The notes under the pieces: model-generated
The model's input: the letters and a program-made list of their open reading frames with translations, nothing else
The model's database searches: none
What the model was told of the DNA's origin: nothing
Part shown: positions 9,426 to 21,580 of the stretch, piece by piece
Layout of the letters: each line of letters opens with the position of its first letter
Position numbering within the stretch: position 1 is the first letter of the stretch
Source: Datura wrightii
Taxonomy: Eukaryota > Streptophyta > Magnoliopsida > Solanales > Solanaceae
NCBI GenBank assembly: GCA_035772735.1
Contig: JASDFA010000003.1
Location: 125,107,001-125,171,000 of the forward strand
Direction of reading: 5' to 3'
DNA length: 64,000 bases
Translations under genes and position numbers: made by a program

Positions 9426-12244
9426 GTGTCCACTAATAATATAATAGTACAAATTTTATAATAATTAACATGAAATATACATATAATGTATTCATTTAAG
9501 TGCTCATGTAAAAACAAATAATTTTTTTACCTTTCACTCAAACGTTATTTCTACGTTGCTTTTGTTCGTTGAAGCAAGTATTAGAATAAATTAAAGAAAG
9601 AATTACTATATTTGACCAAACTTTTAAACATGATTATTTATCAATTTGAAATTTATAGTTTTCTTTCTAAATTTTTATATTATTATATAAAGTATTTTTG
9701 TAAAAATTATTTAGGTAATTTTTAAAAATTAATTTTTATTAACATGAGAAACAAATGCGGGACACATACATCAAAATTAATTCATTTAAATTTGTGAGTT
9801 ACAATTTTAAAAGTTTTTTTTTTTAGAAAGAGAAGAAATCAACTTTGAAGTAATCATTCAAATTATTTTTGATTGACTTGTTTACAGAAGGAACCTTAAG
9901 ATAATCAAATAGTCCGATAACTATCAGGAATTCAGAATATAGAAAGAAGAGAATAAGAAGAAGAAGAAAAGGAAAAAAAAAAAGGTTGAAGTCTGGGAAT
10001 TTTGACTCCCCTAATGGCAGGAATATGATTCTAAGAAACACGAGGGGTTATTTACAACAATACTCAACACTTCTTAAACATATTACCGTACTTCCCGGAG
10101 ATAGCAGATAATTATCACAGCGACAAGAAAAAACGAAACTATTTTCCTCGTCAACCCACACCGGACTCATTGGGACCCACATTCTATGTCTTTATCCAAA
10201 CTTCTTTTATTTCAAAATATGTTATGGTTTAATTTTTTTATTTTGTTTTAACATAAGTGATACTTTACATAATTAAAAAGATATTAATAATTATTTTTTT
10301 AATTTTAATTTTATTTAAATGAAGAAAATTTTATATAATTAAAAAATAATAAGTAATTAAATTATTTTAAAAATATTTATTAAGAGTAAATAAATAAATA
10401 TATTTTTAAAAAATAAATAACTTTTTAGGAATGTGTCCAAATTAAAAACACTTTATTTTAAAACGGAGGAGAATATATTTTACCACATTATCACTTCTAA
10501 TTTATTTGATGGCACCAGTAGAAACAGCACATGTCATTGCCAAGTGGACACTTTATTTTGACACGTGGCTTTTACATAATCTATATTTGCATTACTATTT
10601 TTGAAAACATATAATTTTTTAGTGATAATATTTTTATTTTTTATTTTCTATATGATATTTTAAAATTTTTAATATTATAAAATATTTTTATATGCTATAT
10701 ATATTTTTAATTTAAAATTATAAAATTTTAAAAAATAACTTTTTATTTTTTTAAATATTCTATTTTAAAAAATTATATAATTAAATTAAAACGAACAAAA
10801 CATGTATAGTGGGGGTTGCTCGAAGAGAGTAGGTGGGGTCCAAGGGAAGTGTGGCCCTATGTTATCCAGAAAACGTCGTTTTTCATGACAGATGTGAAAA
10901 GATGGCGTGAGGGATTGGCCTTCGTCCATGTCCTGAAAAATAACACCTCTTCTTTTTTAAGGAAAAAGTACATAAAGTATCTCATAAAAAATAAATTAAT
11001 TATTTTAATTTATTTTTTTATTAATTTTTATTAATATTTATTTAAAATAAAATATTTATTCAAGATGTAATCTTCTTTACAGAAAAATGATCCGATCAAA
11101 TAATATTCAATAGATTTTTAAATTCATGTTAAGTGTACTATAAATAATTTATTCTTGAAATTTATTTAACTTTACATACTCATTAAAAAAAAATTGAAAA
11201 AATAAACTAACAAAATTTTTCACTATATTCTTCCCCTTTTATTATATTCTTTATCTAAAAATAAAAGTACCATCATCTTTTCGAGTGATCGGGTTCATAT
11301 TGAAAGATTTTTATATTTTAATATACATATTTAACTATTAATATTTTAAAATTATTTATATTTTGTAGGCAAATCTTTTCGAGAGTCAAGGATCACAAAC
11401 ATTTTAAGATATACAGTACGTAATGATCTATGTTGAGTTTAGTTTGTGTTGACTTTTTTTGGCACTCGACATACCGAATATTTTATACATGTAAATAAAT
11501 TGAGTATCATTTTTACTCAATTTAATTGGACATATAGACGGCGGTTCTTTTATTTTTAACAATACTTGCAAAAGGGTAATAGAAGGGGAAGAATATTGTT
11601 AAAATATTTTAATTTATTTTGACAACTTTTTATTCTTTTAATAAGTATATAAATTTAAATGGATCTCAATCATAAATTATTTTATAATACACTTGGCATG
11701 AATCTAGAGGACCATTGAATATTACTTGACCAGATCATTTTCCTTCTTTGCACGCTGGAGCAGTGCTCCTTTTTCTCATTTTTTGTCCTTTCATTTATTG
11801 TTTTTATCCTTTAACTTATTATTTTTATCATTTTATTTATTGCTATATCTTTTCCCATTTATTATTCTTATCATTTTTCTCCTTTTATCCTTTATTAGAG
11901 ATATTATTTGATAGCATTTTCATTTTTTTTCTTGTGATTCCTTTTACTTTTTATTTGTCAGCTTATCTTTTTTTTAATTTTTTGTCCCTTCTATAGTTTT
12001 GTCTTTTCTAAAAAATAAAAAATAACTATATATTCAATATTAATAAAAATAAATAAATAAGTACATAACTAGACTACAATAAAAAGTAATTTAAAAGAAA
12101 TACAAACACCACTAGTTTATTTATTAAAATATAAAGTGATGAAAATAAAACATATATCTAAAATATGACTCTATTTTTTGTAATTATTTTTACAAAAATT
12201 AACTTGCTGAAATTGATATGAAATTAAAATAAAAATATCAAAAT
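9426..12244. other. AT-rich intergenic DNA without a recognisable gene
   Basis: No supported coding region. A G-box-like ACACGTGG lies at about 10560. Less AT-rich patches at about 10130-10200 and 10800-10960 contain no convincing ORF or splice structure. 11720-12000 is a T-rich, low-complexity stretch whose ORFs are compositional artefacts. Confidence 0.6.
10203..10478. mobile_element. Possible Stowaway-like MITE remnant
   Basis: The right edge TTTATTTTAAAACGGAGGAG followed by AATATA resembles the reverse complement of a Stowaway terminus (CTCCNTCCGTTTT...). The left edge CTTTTATTTCAAAATATG is a degraded inverse of it. The interior is extremely AT-rich. The left terminus has lost its GC-rich tip, so confidence is low. 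Confidence 0.35.
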
Positions 12245-12261
12245 TAAAGGTAAATTCTATG

Positions 12262-13690
12262 ATACCCTACGTATATGATATATACCATACGGGTATCATA
12301 GAGGACTCAAAAGTGCCTCACTGATAGATCGAAATAGACCTGAATGATACCATGTCAGGATATAGATATACTATGATGGTATCACGAAGGACTGAGAGTG
12401 TCTCATTGAAGGAGGAAGTATACCTTAATGATATCATGTCAGTATATAGATATATTATGATGGTATCATGGAGGATTGAGGAGTTTCATGAAAGACTGAA
12501 GCAAACCTCAATGGTACCATACTAGTATTAGATATACTGTGATGGTATTATTGAGGATTGAAGTAGACATCAATGATACAATGACAGTATATAGATATAT
12601 TGTGATAACATCATTGAAGATTGAAGATTTTCTCACTAAAGGACTAAAGCAGACCTTAATGATTTCATGCTAGTATATAAATATACAATGACGGTATTAT
12701 AAAGGACTGAAGAATGTCTCACGAAAGGACAGAAAAAGACCTTAATGATACCATGAGAGTATATAAATATGTTCTGACGGTATCATTCAGGACTGAAATA
12801 AATCTCAATAATACCACAATATTGTATAGGTATACTGTGATGGTATCATGGAGAGTTGAGGAGTGCCTCATTTAAGAACTAACAGACCTCAATAATATTA
12901 TGGCAGTATATAGATATACTGTGATAGTATCACAGAGGACTGAGGAGTCTCGCTGAAGGACTGAAGAAAACCTCAATGATACCATACCAGTATATAAATA
13001 TGTTGTGATGATATCATAGAGGACTGATGAGTGTTTCACTGAAGGACTGAAGCAAACCACAATAATACCATGATAGTATATGGATATATTGTGATGGTAT
13101 CATTGAACACTGACAAGTTTCTCACTGAAAGACCGAAGAACACCTTAATGATATCATGCTAGTATAGATATACTATGATGGTATTATGAAGGACAGAGGA
13201 GTGTCTCGGTGAAGGACAGAAGAAGACCTCAATGATACCATGACAGTATATAGATATATTGTGATGGTATCATTGAGAATTGAAGTAGACTTGAATGATA
13301 TCATAACATTATATAGGTATATTATGATGGAATCATTGAGGATTGAGGAGTGTCTTGCTAAAGGACTGAAGTAGACTTAAATGATATCATGACAATATAT
13401 AGATATACTGCGATAGTATCATTGAGGACTAAAGCACACCTAAATGGTACCATGACAACATATAGACATACTATGATTATATCATTAAGGACTGAGAATT
13501 TTCTTCCTAAAAGACTGAAGCTAACCTTAATGATTCCATGCTAGTATATAAATATACTATGATGGTATCATGGAGGACTAAAGAATGCTCCATTGAAAGA
13601 CTGAAATAGTCCTCCATGATACCATGCCAGTATATAGATATACTGTGATGGTATCATAGAGGATTGAAGAGTGCTCATTGCAGGACTAGA
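12262..13690. repeat. Tandem array of about 18 palindromic units
   Basis: Each unit contains a dyad of about 38 bp built from GATACCAT, AGTATAT, ATATACT and ATGGTATC, for example at 13616-13654. A spacer reading roughly GAGGACTGAGGAGTG TCTCACTGAAGGACTGAAG completes the unit. Unit starts fall near 12346, 12430, 12513, 12575, 12661, 12747, 12812, 12894, 12977, 13063, 13149, 13232, 13297, 13383, 13446, 13532 and 13616. Two spacings appear, about 82-87 bp and 59-66 bp; the short form lacks part of the spacer. No ORF is supported. Confidence 0.85.
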
Positions 13691-14204
13691 GGATACCTCA
13701 ATGAAACCAAAAACTTAAAAATAAGAATAAAGAAAAAAATAATAAAAATAAATAAAATTAGATTATGAATTTTTTTAGATAAAATTATAAAAAATAAAAT
13801 AAATAATATGAAAAAAGAAGAAAAGAAAAATGGAGAAAAAAAATAAAGTAATACCATAATAGTCACAACTAAGAGACAAAAAAGGAAAAAGGTGCAGCGC
13901 TGACTTTAGCCTGAAAAAGAACAAATCAAATGGGACATTTTGTATAATTATTTTAGGGGACATTAAAATAAAGGAGTACTCTCATGTAAATACTTTTCTT
14001 TTTATGGGCAACAACATAAGTTTTCCTCCTTTTTAATGAAAGTAGTACTTACCATTCAAAAAATTGACAAAAATGAGCTCCTATGAGTTTTTGAAATACT
14101 GTACAATATGTGTTCAAGAATATGCATTATAATTATCATATAATTAAATTTTATAAATTATAATTTATAGTATTTAAATTTAAAAAATTAAATTTTTTCC
14201 TCTC
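13691..14204. other. AT-rich flank with a segment repeated at 20315
   Basis: 13700-13860 is A-rich low-complexity DNA. 14020-14115 (AAAAAATTGACAAAAATGA and flanks) is repeated directly at about 20310-20415. No gene seen. Confidence 0.6.
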
Positions 14205-15130
14205 TCTTCGATCTGGTTCACCTCTCTTCCTGACTCTCTCTTCCTCTTTCTCATTTTCAATCTCTCTGTCTCTCTATCTTTCCCTTTCTCCCTATCTCTT
14301 TTTCTCTTTCGCTTCTCTTATCAAACACATTCACCTTTCTCCTTAGTCTGGCTCGCCTCTCTCCTCTTTTTTTTCCCTCTCTCGCTCACCTTTTCTCTCT
14401 TTCTCTCTCTTCCTCTTTCCCTCTTTGTATCTTGTATTTTCACCTCTCTTTGTGTGTATTTTATATTTCCTCCATCCTCTCTCTATATTTCTATATTTTT
14501 TTAGGTATCAAGTAACTGTAATTTTTGTATTCATATAGGCTGTTAGGTTACATCCTCTCTGTCCTCTCTTGCTCCTCTTCCCTCCCTCTCTCACTCTCTT
14601 TTTCTTTTTCTTTCTCTTCCTCTTTATATATTGTATATTCACCTCTCTCTATATATATATTTTGTATTTCCATCATTATCTTTGTATTTCTATATATTTT
14701 GATGTATCAAGAAACTGTATTTGTTGTATTCATAGATGCTTTTAGGTTGTGTCCTCTCTTCCTTCCTCGCCCCCCTCTCTTTGCATTCAGTATTTCCACC
14801 TCTATATTTGTATATTTTTTTGAGGTGTCAAGCAATTGTATTTATTGTATTAATACATGTACTTAGATTGTATTCTCTCTCTCTCTCGCTGTATTTTTAA
14901 TTTAAGGTACTAAGCGATTGTATTTGTTGTACTCATACATTGCATTTTGGCTGTATTTTGTATTTTCAACTTTCTCTCTCTCCGTATTTTTATATTTTTA
15001 AGGTGTCAGACGATTGTATTTCTTGTATTAATACGTGCATTTATGTTGTATTCTGTATTTTCACCTCTCTCCCTCTATATATTTTTATTTTTTTAGGTGT
15101 CAAGTGATTGCATTTGTTATACCACATGTG
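14205..15130. repeat. CT-rich tract and degenerate tandem repeat
   Basis: A (CT)-rich block (14205-14430) leads into a degenerate tandem repeat. Its unit contains AGGTGTCAAGCGATTGTATT, then TTGTATTAATACATGCATTT, then CACCTCTCTC. Copies of the GGT(A/G)TCAAG word lie near 14503, 14701, 14821, 14904, 15000 and 15095, so period is about 200 bp at first and then about 80-120 bp. ORFs across it are low-complexity artefacts. Confidence 0.65.
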
Positions 15131-15566
15131 CATTTAGATTGTATTAATGAAAACAGACTATACCAACTAATATATACTACGTGTATAAAAAGATGCAAAC
15201 AACAAAAAATACAAGGTACTATATTCATTCTCTGTAATTGCACATGTATTCATTCATTCTTATAGAACTTGCATTTATATGTGTTTTTAATTCGTATCGA
15301 TAAATACAGTCTGCATGTATACAAAGATACAAACAACAAAAAATATAAGGGATTATATAGATTCACTCTTGTATCACTTGATTTCATTTGCTCTTGTATC
15401 ATTTGCATTCAGTCTTTCTTGCACCAATTCTATTCGTTCGTCTTGTATCACTTGTATTCATTTATTCTTGTATCACTTGTATTTATTTGCTCTAATCTCA
15501 CTTGTATTCGCATGCATATTTAGGTTGTGTTCATTTGCTTTTGTATCACTTGTACTAATTTGCTCT
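15131..15566. repeat. Minisatellite of CTTGTATCACTTGTATTCATTTG type, left part
   Basis: Degenerate 20-35-bp units of CTTGTATCACTTGTATTCA and TTTGCTC repeat from about 15215, densest after 15360. The array is interrupted by the solo LTR at 15567 and resumes after 18203. Confidence 0.7.
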
Positions 15567-18203
15567 TGTCACACCCCACCTTGGGGGGTATGACGGGCAC
15601 CTAGTGCCTGCTAGACTCTAGGTTGTTAAACAGTCCAGCCTGAGCACATCTGGTGCTTTGGCTGACTTTGGCTCAAATTCAAGGAAACAACGGGCTATAT
15701 AACGGCTGTAAATACAGCCTCCGGCCGACTGGGCCTATAGCCACATGTACTGTATCATCAGCTAACCAGAATCATCTCATATAGGGAAACCTATGCGGGC
15801 CGACAAGGCCACCATGCCGTCTAGTTATCTTTAACACAATATAATAGAATACTAAATGACTACGTGACCGGCAAGGTCACCACTACCATCAGACTATGGC
15901 CCTACACGGCTAACATAATCAACAAAGCTAAGCAACTAAACAAAACGCATGGCCTCACACGACCGGCAGAACTAACCATAGGGAAATATATACAGACTGC
16001 AAGCCTTTAGGAATACTGATAAGATGGTCGGGACAGGGCCCCGACCTACCCGTACTATACAACAAAAGAAAATGAAATACACCTCTGAATATCAAGCTCC
16101 GGATGACAGGAGTTGATAACTCTGTGCTGGCTAGGATCACGAGGGATCGGCTTCTCGTCTGTGAGTACCTGCAGGAAAGCAATGCAGCGCCCCTATGGGC
16201 GTCAGTACCACAGGTACCGAGCATGTAAAGCAAACTGAAATATACAACTGAAATGGGTAACAACAATAACATGACATATAAGCAGGAAGTAGCTGAGTCT
16301 ATCTGGCTGAGGATAACTGGGGAGAGTTTACCTATTCTGTAACTAAACTGGGCGTACCTGACGACGTGTTGTCCTACTGCCTATCAGTATCTAATAGCAC
16401 ATATAGATATACATATAAATACACATAATACCTGACCGACCCCCATAAGCCGGAAGATGCCAACCAACAGAACAATCTATTTACCCCTACCCGGGTCTAA
16501 ACCAACCAAAAATAAGTCACTCCACTCATCTGATAACTATGAGCTCCTCCTACCGGCCCCCTTGGGTACGTAGCTCAGGCCTTGACCTCTGACAATGAAC
16601 TGTGTCTGAGTCCGAAGACTCCTGCCTCTGGGCGCAAGCGCTCAACGGGGTAATCTGCTGCTGTATCTGTGACTGAAACTGCCCCTGGGTGTAAACACAC
16701 AACAGGGTAATTTTATAAAAATCTGTATCTGAAACTGCCCCCGGCCACAAGCACACACAGAGTAGTCTGCCCCTGTAAACAGGGTAATCTGGACCGTATT
16801 ATCATGGTGGTCGGCCATCATCGTCCTCTAGGCAGACGGCATCGCCCAGCTGGTGGCGGTATCTGAATCTGGTATTGACACAACTATAACCCAGGGGCGG
16901 TGGGGATGCTAAAGGGTGCCCACATGCCATAACAAGTCTCAACATGCAAAACACATACACAGCAAGCATGCTCAAATGAAAAATACTAATCATATTCTCT
17001 TCTTTTATTTCAAGGTCAGTCTGTACTAAACAACTAATGCTATATTCTGTTTTACACTGTTTCTGATTGCTGGGCTAACTGCTACCTGGCCTTATCTGTT
17101 TATCTGATTATTGTTATCCGCGATCTGAAGCTATATTAGTTTCTAGAGCCATATCTGTTTCTGGAGCTACATCTGTATCTGGAGCTATTTCTATATCTGA
17201 TTACTGATCTGATTATATCTAGATATAACTCGATAACATAGAATATGCCATCTATAACTGGATATAGCTCAATAACATAAGATGTGCCATCTATTACCGG
17301 ATACAGTCTCAACAAATGTAATACATACTATCTGTAATCTTGCTAATACATTATACTGCTTTTACAACTTCCATTCTGGGTACTACGTAAGAACATGCTG
17401 AGCTACTAGCTGATACCACATTACTATCTAAAATCATCCGACTATCCGTTATTCTGATTATCGCATGATACGTAATGATATACTAGCATGCTTGCTGGAA
17501 ATTATACTAAAATCGTTCCTGTATGCTGGGTGTCTATTAATAGCCTTTATTCTATTTATTTTCTAGACTGTACTTCCTGGCTTGCCGAAAGGATAACTTT
17601 ACATACCTGGTTTTTGAGTACCCGACTGACCGATGTGATTTCCGTCGGTACTTCTGCTGTTTCTCCCAACTACATTCATATACATGTCAATTAGAACTAA
17701 ATACATTAATATCCGAGAGAAATTATCACTTTTGATATATATTTATCCCAAATTTCAACCTTTCAGAAAACGGTCGAAATCTCGTTATTTCTCGATAGTC
17801 CAGAAGGGATAAATGTTCACTGCAAGGCTAGGAACACATTGGTACTAATTTAAAGTAATTCTATTCACTTTACCTCAGTAGCACGACGTTTCGCCGGCCA
17901 AATTTCACGAAACCAACTCTGTAGGATTGCTCTCTGCAGCTTTATACCTCGGTATCTAAGCCGAAACGGAGTTTAGACCGCGTTTCGTAGCGTAATCGGA
18001 AGTAAATATGTATAAATGTCGTGGGTTCCTTCTTATCACCTATATTCCCCTGTTTTTTTTTCTGGAAATCTATTGATATCAATGAAAAACCGACCTTTTA
18101 TTTATTTATTTATTTATTTATTTTTTGCTTGCCTTCTAAATTCCTTAACCAACATGCCATTAGGATATTTATTCATTTAAAATTTACGGGGTGTAACAAC
18201 TCT
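15562..18203 (-). mobile_element. Solo Tekay-type LTR, L (15567-18198), with target-site duplication
   Basis: The LTR runs from TGTCACACCC at 15567 to GGGGTGTAACA ending at 18198 (2632 bp). It is flanked by GCTCT (15562-15566) and ACTCT (18199-18203), a 5-bp duplication with one mismatch. No PBS, polypurine tract or coding sequence lies inside, so this is a solo LTR left by LTR-LTR recombination. It contains the conserved GGTCGGGACAGGGCCCCG block (16028), the paired-hairpin block (16188-16217) and minus-strand splice-donor consensus at 17606. A (TTTA)n tract at 18097-18124 occupies the place where other families have palindromic clusters. Removing it restores the surrounding minisatellite. 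Confidence 0.85.
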
Positions 18204-18330
18204 AGTTTCACTTGTATGCATACACACATTTAAGTTGTATCAACTCGCTCTAATTTAGCTTGTATTCATTTGCTCTTATATCACACTTATTCATTTGTCT
18301 TGTATCACTTGTATCATTCGTCATATAGAA
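18204..18330. repeat. Minisatellite, right part
   Basis: CTTGTAT...CATTTGCTCTTATATCACA units continue the array seen before 15562, which confirms that LTR L inserted into it. Confidence 0.65.
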
Positions 18331-18489
18331 ATATAAATATACAACAAAGAAAGAGAGAGCACGAAAATGCTTCTATAAAGAGAGGCAGAAAATATAAGAT
18401 GCAAGTTGTAATTTTTTATATAATTGAGAAACTTAAGGAGCTGTGTAAAATTCAAACATGGTAATGAAACGATTTTTAGAAAAAAGAAT

Positions 18490-18604
18490 TAGCTAAGAGA
18501 AAGAGAGAGAGAGAGAGAAAGAGAGAGAAAAAGGGAGAAAGAGAAAGAGAAAGGGTGGGGAGGGGGTGGGGGGAGACGAGCGAGATAGAGAGGAAAGAAA
18601 TATT
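18490..18604. repeat. GA-rich tract, inverted relative to the CT tract at 14205
   Basis: AGAGAGAGAAAGAGAGAG runs, a GGGTGGGGAGGGGGTGGGG segment and CGAGATAGAGAGGAAAGAAA mirror the CTCTC tract and TTTTTTCCTCTCTCTTCGAT at 14198-14216 as an imperfect inverted repeat. AT-rich arms lie outside both. The G-rich segment could form a quadruplex. Confidence 0.5.
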
Positions 18605-18691
18605 ACAAATAGTAATTATTTTCAAATATAATTATAAATAATGATTATTTTAAATATTAAATACTAATAATAAATACATACCATATATATG

Positions 18692-20300
18692 TTATATGAT
18701 GTGTTGTGGATTTACAACACTATCGACGCTCAAAACTAAGAAAATAACGTGGACTTAGGTGTGTTTATGTGGATATAAGACATTCTTCCTTTAGTTGCAG
18801 GATGAATTAGTGTTGACTTTGAAAATTTCAAAAGAAAGCCTGAAAGATGCAAAATATGCTCAGATTGAAGACCACAGTACGAGCTGTAGGAAGGACCTAC
18901 GAGTCGTACTGATGGTTGCGGAAAGCTGCAGAAGGCTAAGTTGAGAAGGTGTAATGTACGAGTCTCATACGGCTCGTACCAAGTTGGTACGATTCATGGT
19001 GATGAAATCGCGACAAGATCCAGAAAATTTACATAAGGTGCTGACTCCTGCTATGGAAAAGACAGTACGACCCGTTGGAAGAGGGTACGAGTCGTACCAT
19101 GACGATCATAAGGAACTTCAGAAGAATTTTGAAGTTTCAGAATCAAATCACGGGAGCTCAGTATGGGTCGTATGATGGAGGTACGAATCATACCAAGATC
19201 CAACACTTAGCAAAATTTAGCCAACAATGCAAGGTACGACAGGAAGCTACGGGTCGTAGGAAGCTGCTACGGATCGTGACATGGCCCGTGACAACTGCGG
19301 CACCAGATATGGAAATTCATCCAGTTAGCCTAGGAAAAAAATTCTTGTGTATGTATAAATACGTTTTTGGGTTTTATTTTTCTAGAGACAGTGGTAGAAA
19401 CGTAAGAAAGACACAATAAGACAAGGAGAGAAGAGATTTTATAGGGGAATTGAGTTGATTCAACTTGTGATCAACCGTTTCTTTAATTTATCATGTTCTT
19501 GCTACTTGTTCTTCAAAATTTTGCTGAGTAATTAAACGAAGTGTTTTTCTCATTCACTCTTGTAAGTATTGGTTTATGTTCTTAATCATGAATACAATTA
19601 ACAACCTTACAGCTATGAGAGGCTAAAACCTCCATAGCTAGGGTTGTGGAAACCATGATGGATTAACAAGCTAGGGTTACACAAAGAGATCTTAAAAATA
19701 ATACAAACACTTATATTGTATTCTCTTCATCTTTAACGTTTCTTAACGGTGCGCAACATTAGTAAGTGCCTGAATTCTTTACTTGCTCTGGTCGAAGAGG
19801 TAGAGATTAGGAAAAGAGAATTACAATAGAGCCTTGATCTTGATGATCATTGTATTAACTTGAGTTGTGGTCACAGGTATTTGGAACTTAGTGATAACTG
19901 ATAGTTTGAAACCGATCATGAGACTTGGTTTAGTGATTGAGTATAGTCATTCAATAGGGACTAGTCGGTCGTTTGAATGAACCTAAGTTATTAGTTCTGT
20001 GATTAAGTATTGGTAATAATCACGAGTGTATACCCAAAGCAGTCATGAACCCATGGGGAACACAAACCCTAGTTATGCTTTAATATTGACTCAATATCAG
20101 AATTTTGATTCTTGTTTTTATTATTGATTTCTTTTAGAATCCCCCTATTTTGAAGTAACTACCTCACAAGTTCAATTACTCGCTGTAATTCAGTTCTCCC
20201 TATTCTCTGTGGGATCGACCCCAACCTCTAGTTGGGTTCTTGATTAACAACGTCCGTTTCTCACTTCAGTAAAAGATGTGGTTTGAGCGTTATCACTATA
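18692..20300 (+). mobile_element. Solo Tat/Athila-type LTR, J (18697-20295)
   Basis: TGATGTGTTG at 18697 to GCGTTATCA ending at 20295 (1599 bp). The flanks are TTATA (18692-18696) and CTATA (20296-20300), a 5-bp duplication with one mismatch. The 3' end has the GGGATCGACCCCAACC block typical of Tat/Athila LTR ends. TATAAATA lies at 19354-19361 and is preceded by a cluster of GTACGAGTCGTACC-type repeats (18880-19290). There is no internal coding sequence. Confidence 0.7.
18880..19290 (+). repeat. Palindromic repeat cluster of LTR J
   Basis: Variants of GGTACGAGTCGTACC occur at about 18895, 18957, 18977, 19065, 19086, 19163, 19180, 19233 and 19244. Each is self-complementary or nearly so. The TATA box follows about 65 bp after the last copy. 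Confidence 0.7.
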
Positions 20301-21313
20301 CTACATAAATTTTCTAATTTTTAATGAAAGAAGTACTACTCCCACTCAAAAAATTGACAAAAATGATCTCTGAGGTTTTGAAATACCGTAGTCCTTTAAT
20401 ATGTATTCAATGGTTTTGAATTTTTTAAGTTTGTGAAAATTAACTCTTAATATCTCTTAAATATTTATTAAACTTTATCTGTTATATTTGATAAAAATAA
20501 TAAAAAAAATTAAAATTATAAGCAGTAAAAAAAATATAATTAAATTTTTAAAAATGCAACACAAAAAATTTTAGTAGACAATTAAAACTACACGTTAAAA
20601 AGTTACATCCGATTCTCAAAATAAATTAAAATAATTAAGATTATAAAAATTATACCTCTAAATATGAGTTCTCACTTATTATTAAGTTTTCATAGTTTTT
20701 ATCATATCTAACAAACAATATAATATTTAATGAAGATTAAACTTTTTAATTTTTAATAAAATTTAAAAAATTAAAATTATTAAGTATATATTTATAAAAA
20801 TATTTTAAATCTATCCTCAAATATATGAGGCTATTATTTGTCATTTTCTCACTCACAATGCATTATGCATGACATAATTTTTTTAATTGAACGTGCAGCA
20901 AGGTGAGATACTCAACCTTTTGTCATGTTCTCACTCACACTTGTGATACCTAGTTGCGATTATATGGACAAACACCAAATCAATAGTCCAGCAAAATATA
21001 TTAGAAAAATCCTAGCTAACTCTAAAATTAGGTTAGAAGCTGGAAAGATCATGCCCAACCCTCTTCCTCACTTAAGAGCTTAGGAGTACTGCATCAAGTT
21101 CGAGTGTCATCAGGTGGACAACTGTAAGTAGTTTTCTTGTAATTTGAACTTTATCTCATCATATCACCTTTATTGCGGCTGTTGTTTCCTCAATTTGTTA
21201 CTTGGCAATTGGAATCTTCTCTGCTCCTCTCTAGTTATTCTCCTTCCTTTTGCTGGAAAATGATTGCACTTAAATCTCATCACTTTCAAAAGCTATATAT
21301 GTTATGAAGCCTG
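20301..21313. other. AT-rich intergenic DNA
   Basis: 20310-20415 directly repeats 14020-14115. The remainder is AT-rich, without a supported gene. Confidence 0.55.
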
Positions 21314-21580
21314 CTATACAGTTCTCACCTTCTGAATATCTTCAATTATTGTAGCGCTATATTCCACAGGTTCTCCGGTATGCCATTTAATACCTTCTTT
21401 AGAACCAGAGAGTTAATCTCTATTATGATTTATGATTGGGGTATATTAATTACATTTGGAATATGATACATCTTTATGGATAGTCATTGCCTCTGCTACT
21501 ATGTTTGTACATTCATCAATTTCTTTGGCTGCATCATGCGCTAAATCTCCCTATGAGTTTCTAATACAAAAACCAATAAC
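21314..21580 (-). pseudogene. Decayed RNase H-like fragment (LINE-type RVT_3)
   Basis: The minus strand encodes RNVIGFCIRNS, a stop, then GDLAHDAAKEIDECTNIVAEA. After a +1 frame change it encodes IIIEINSLVLKKVLNGI and then NLWNIALQ. Order and spacing match the plant reverse-transcriptase-associated RNase H domain: a strand pair, the (T)NIxAEAxA helix carrying the catalytic Glu, then the (E)xDSLxLVxxI block. Here the catalytic Asp of the ETDS motif is Asn (EINS), and stops and a frameshift are present, so it is a fossil. I see no LINE reverse transcriptase next to it. Confidence 0.5.

Noticed and set aside
10816..11034. Possible first exon of a host gene
   Set aside because: The ORF runs into AT-rich DNA with no splice or homology support.
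11726..11996. Overlapping hydrophobic ORFs suggesting membrane proteins
   Set aside because: They are translations of a T-rich low-complexity tract.
12262..13690. CRISPR-like array
   Set aside because: Plant nuclear DNA, palindromic units instead of conserved repeats with unique spacers, and no cas genes.
14525..15593. Several Ser/Leu/Ile-rich ORFs
   Set aside because: They follow the tandem repeat and minisatellite, not a gene; composition explains them.
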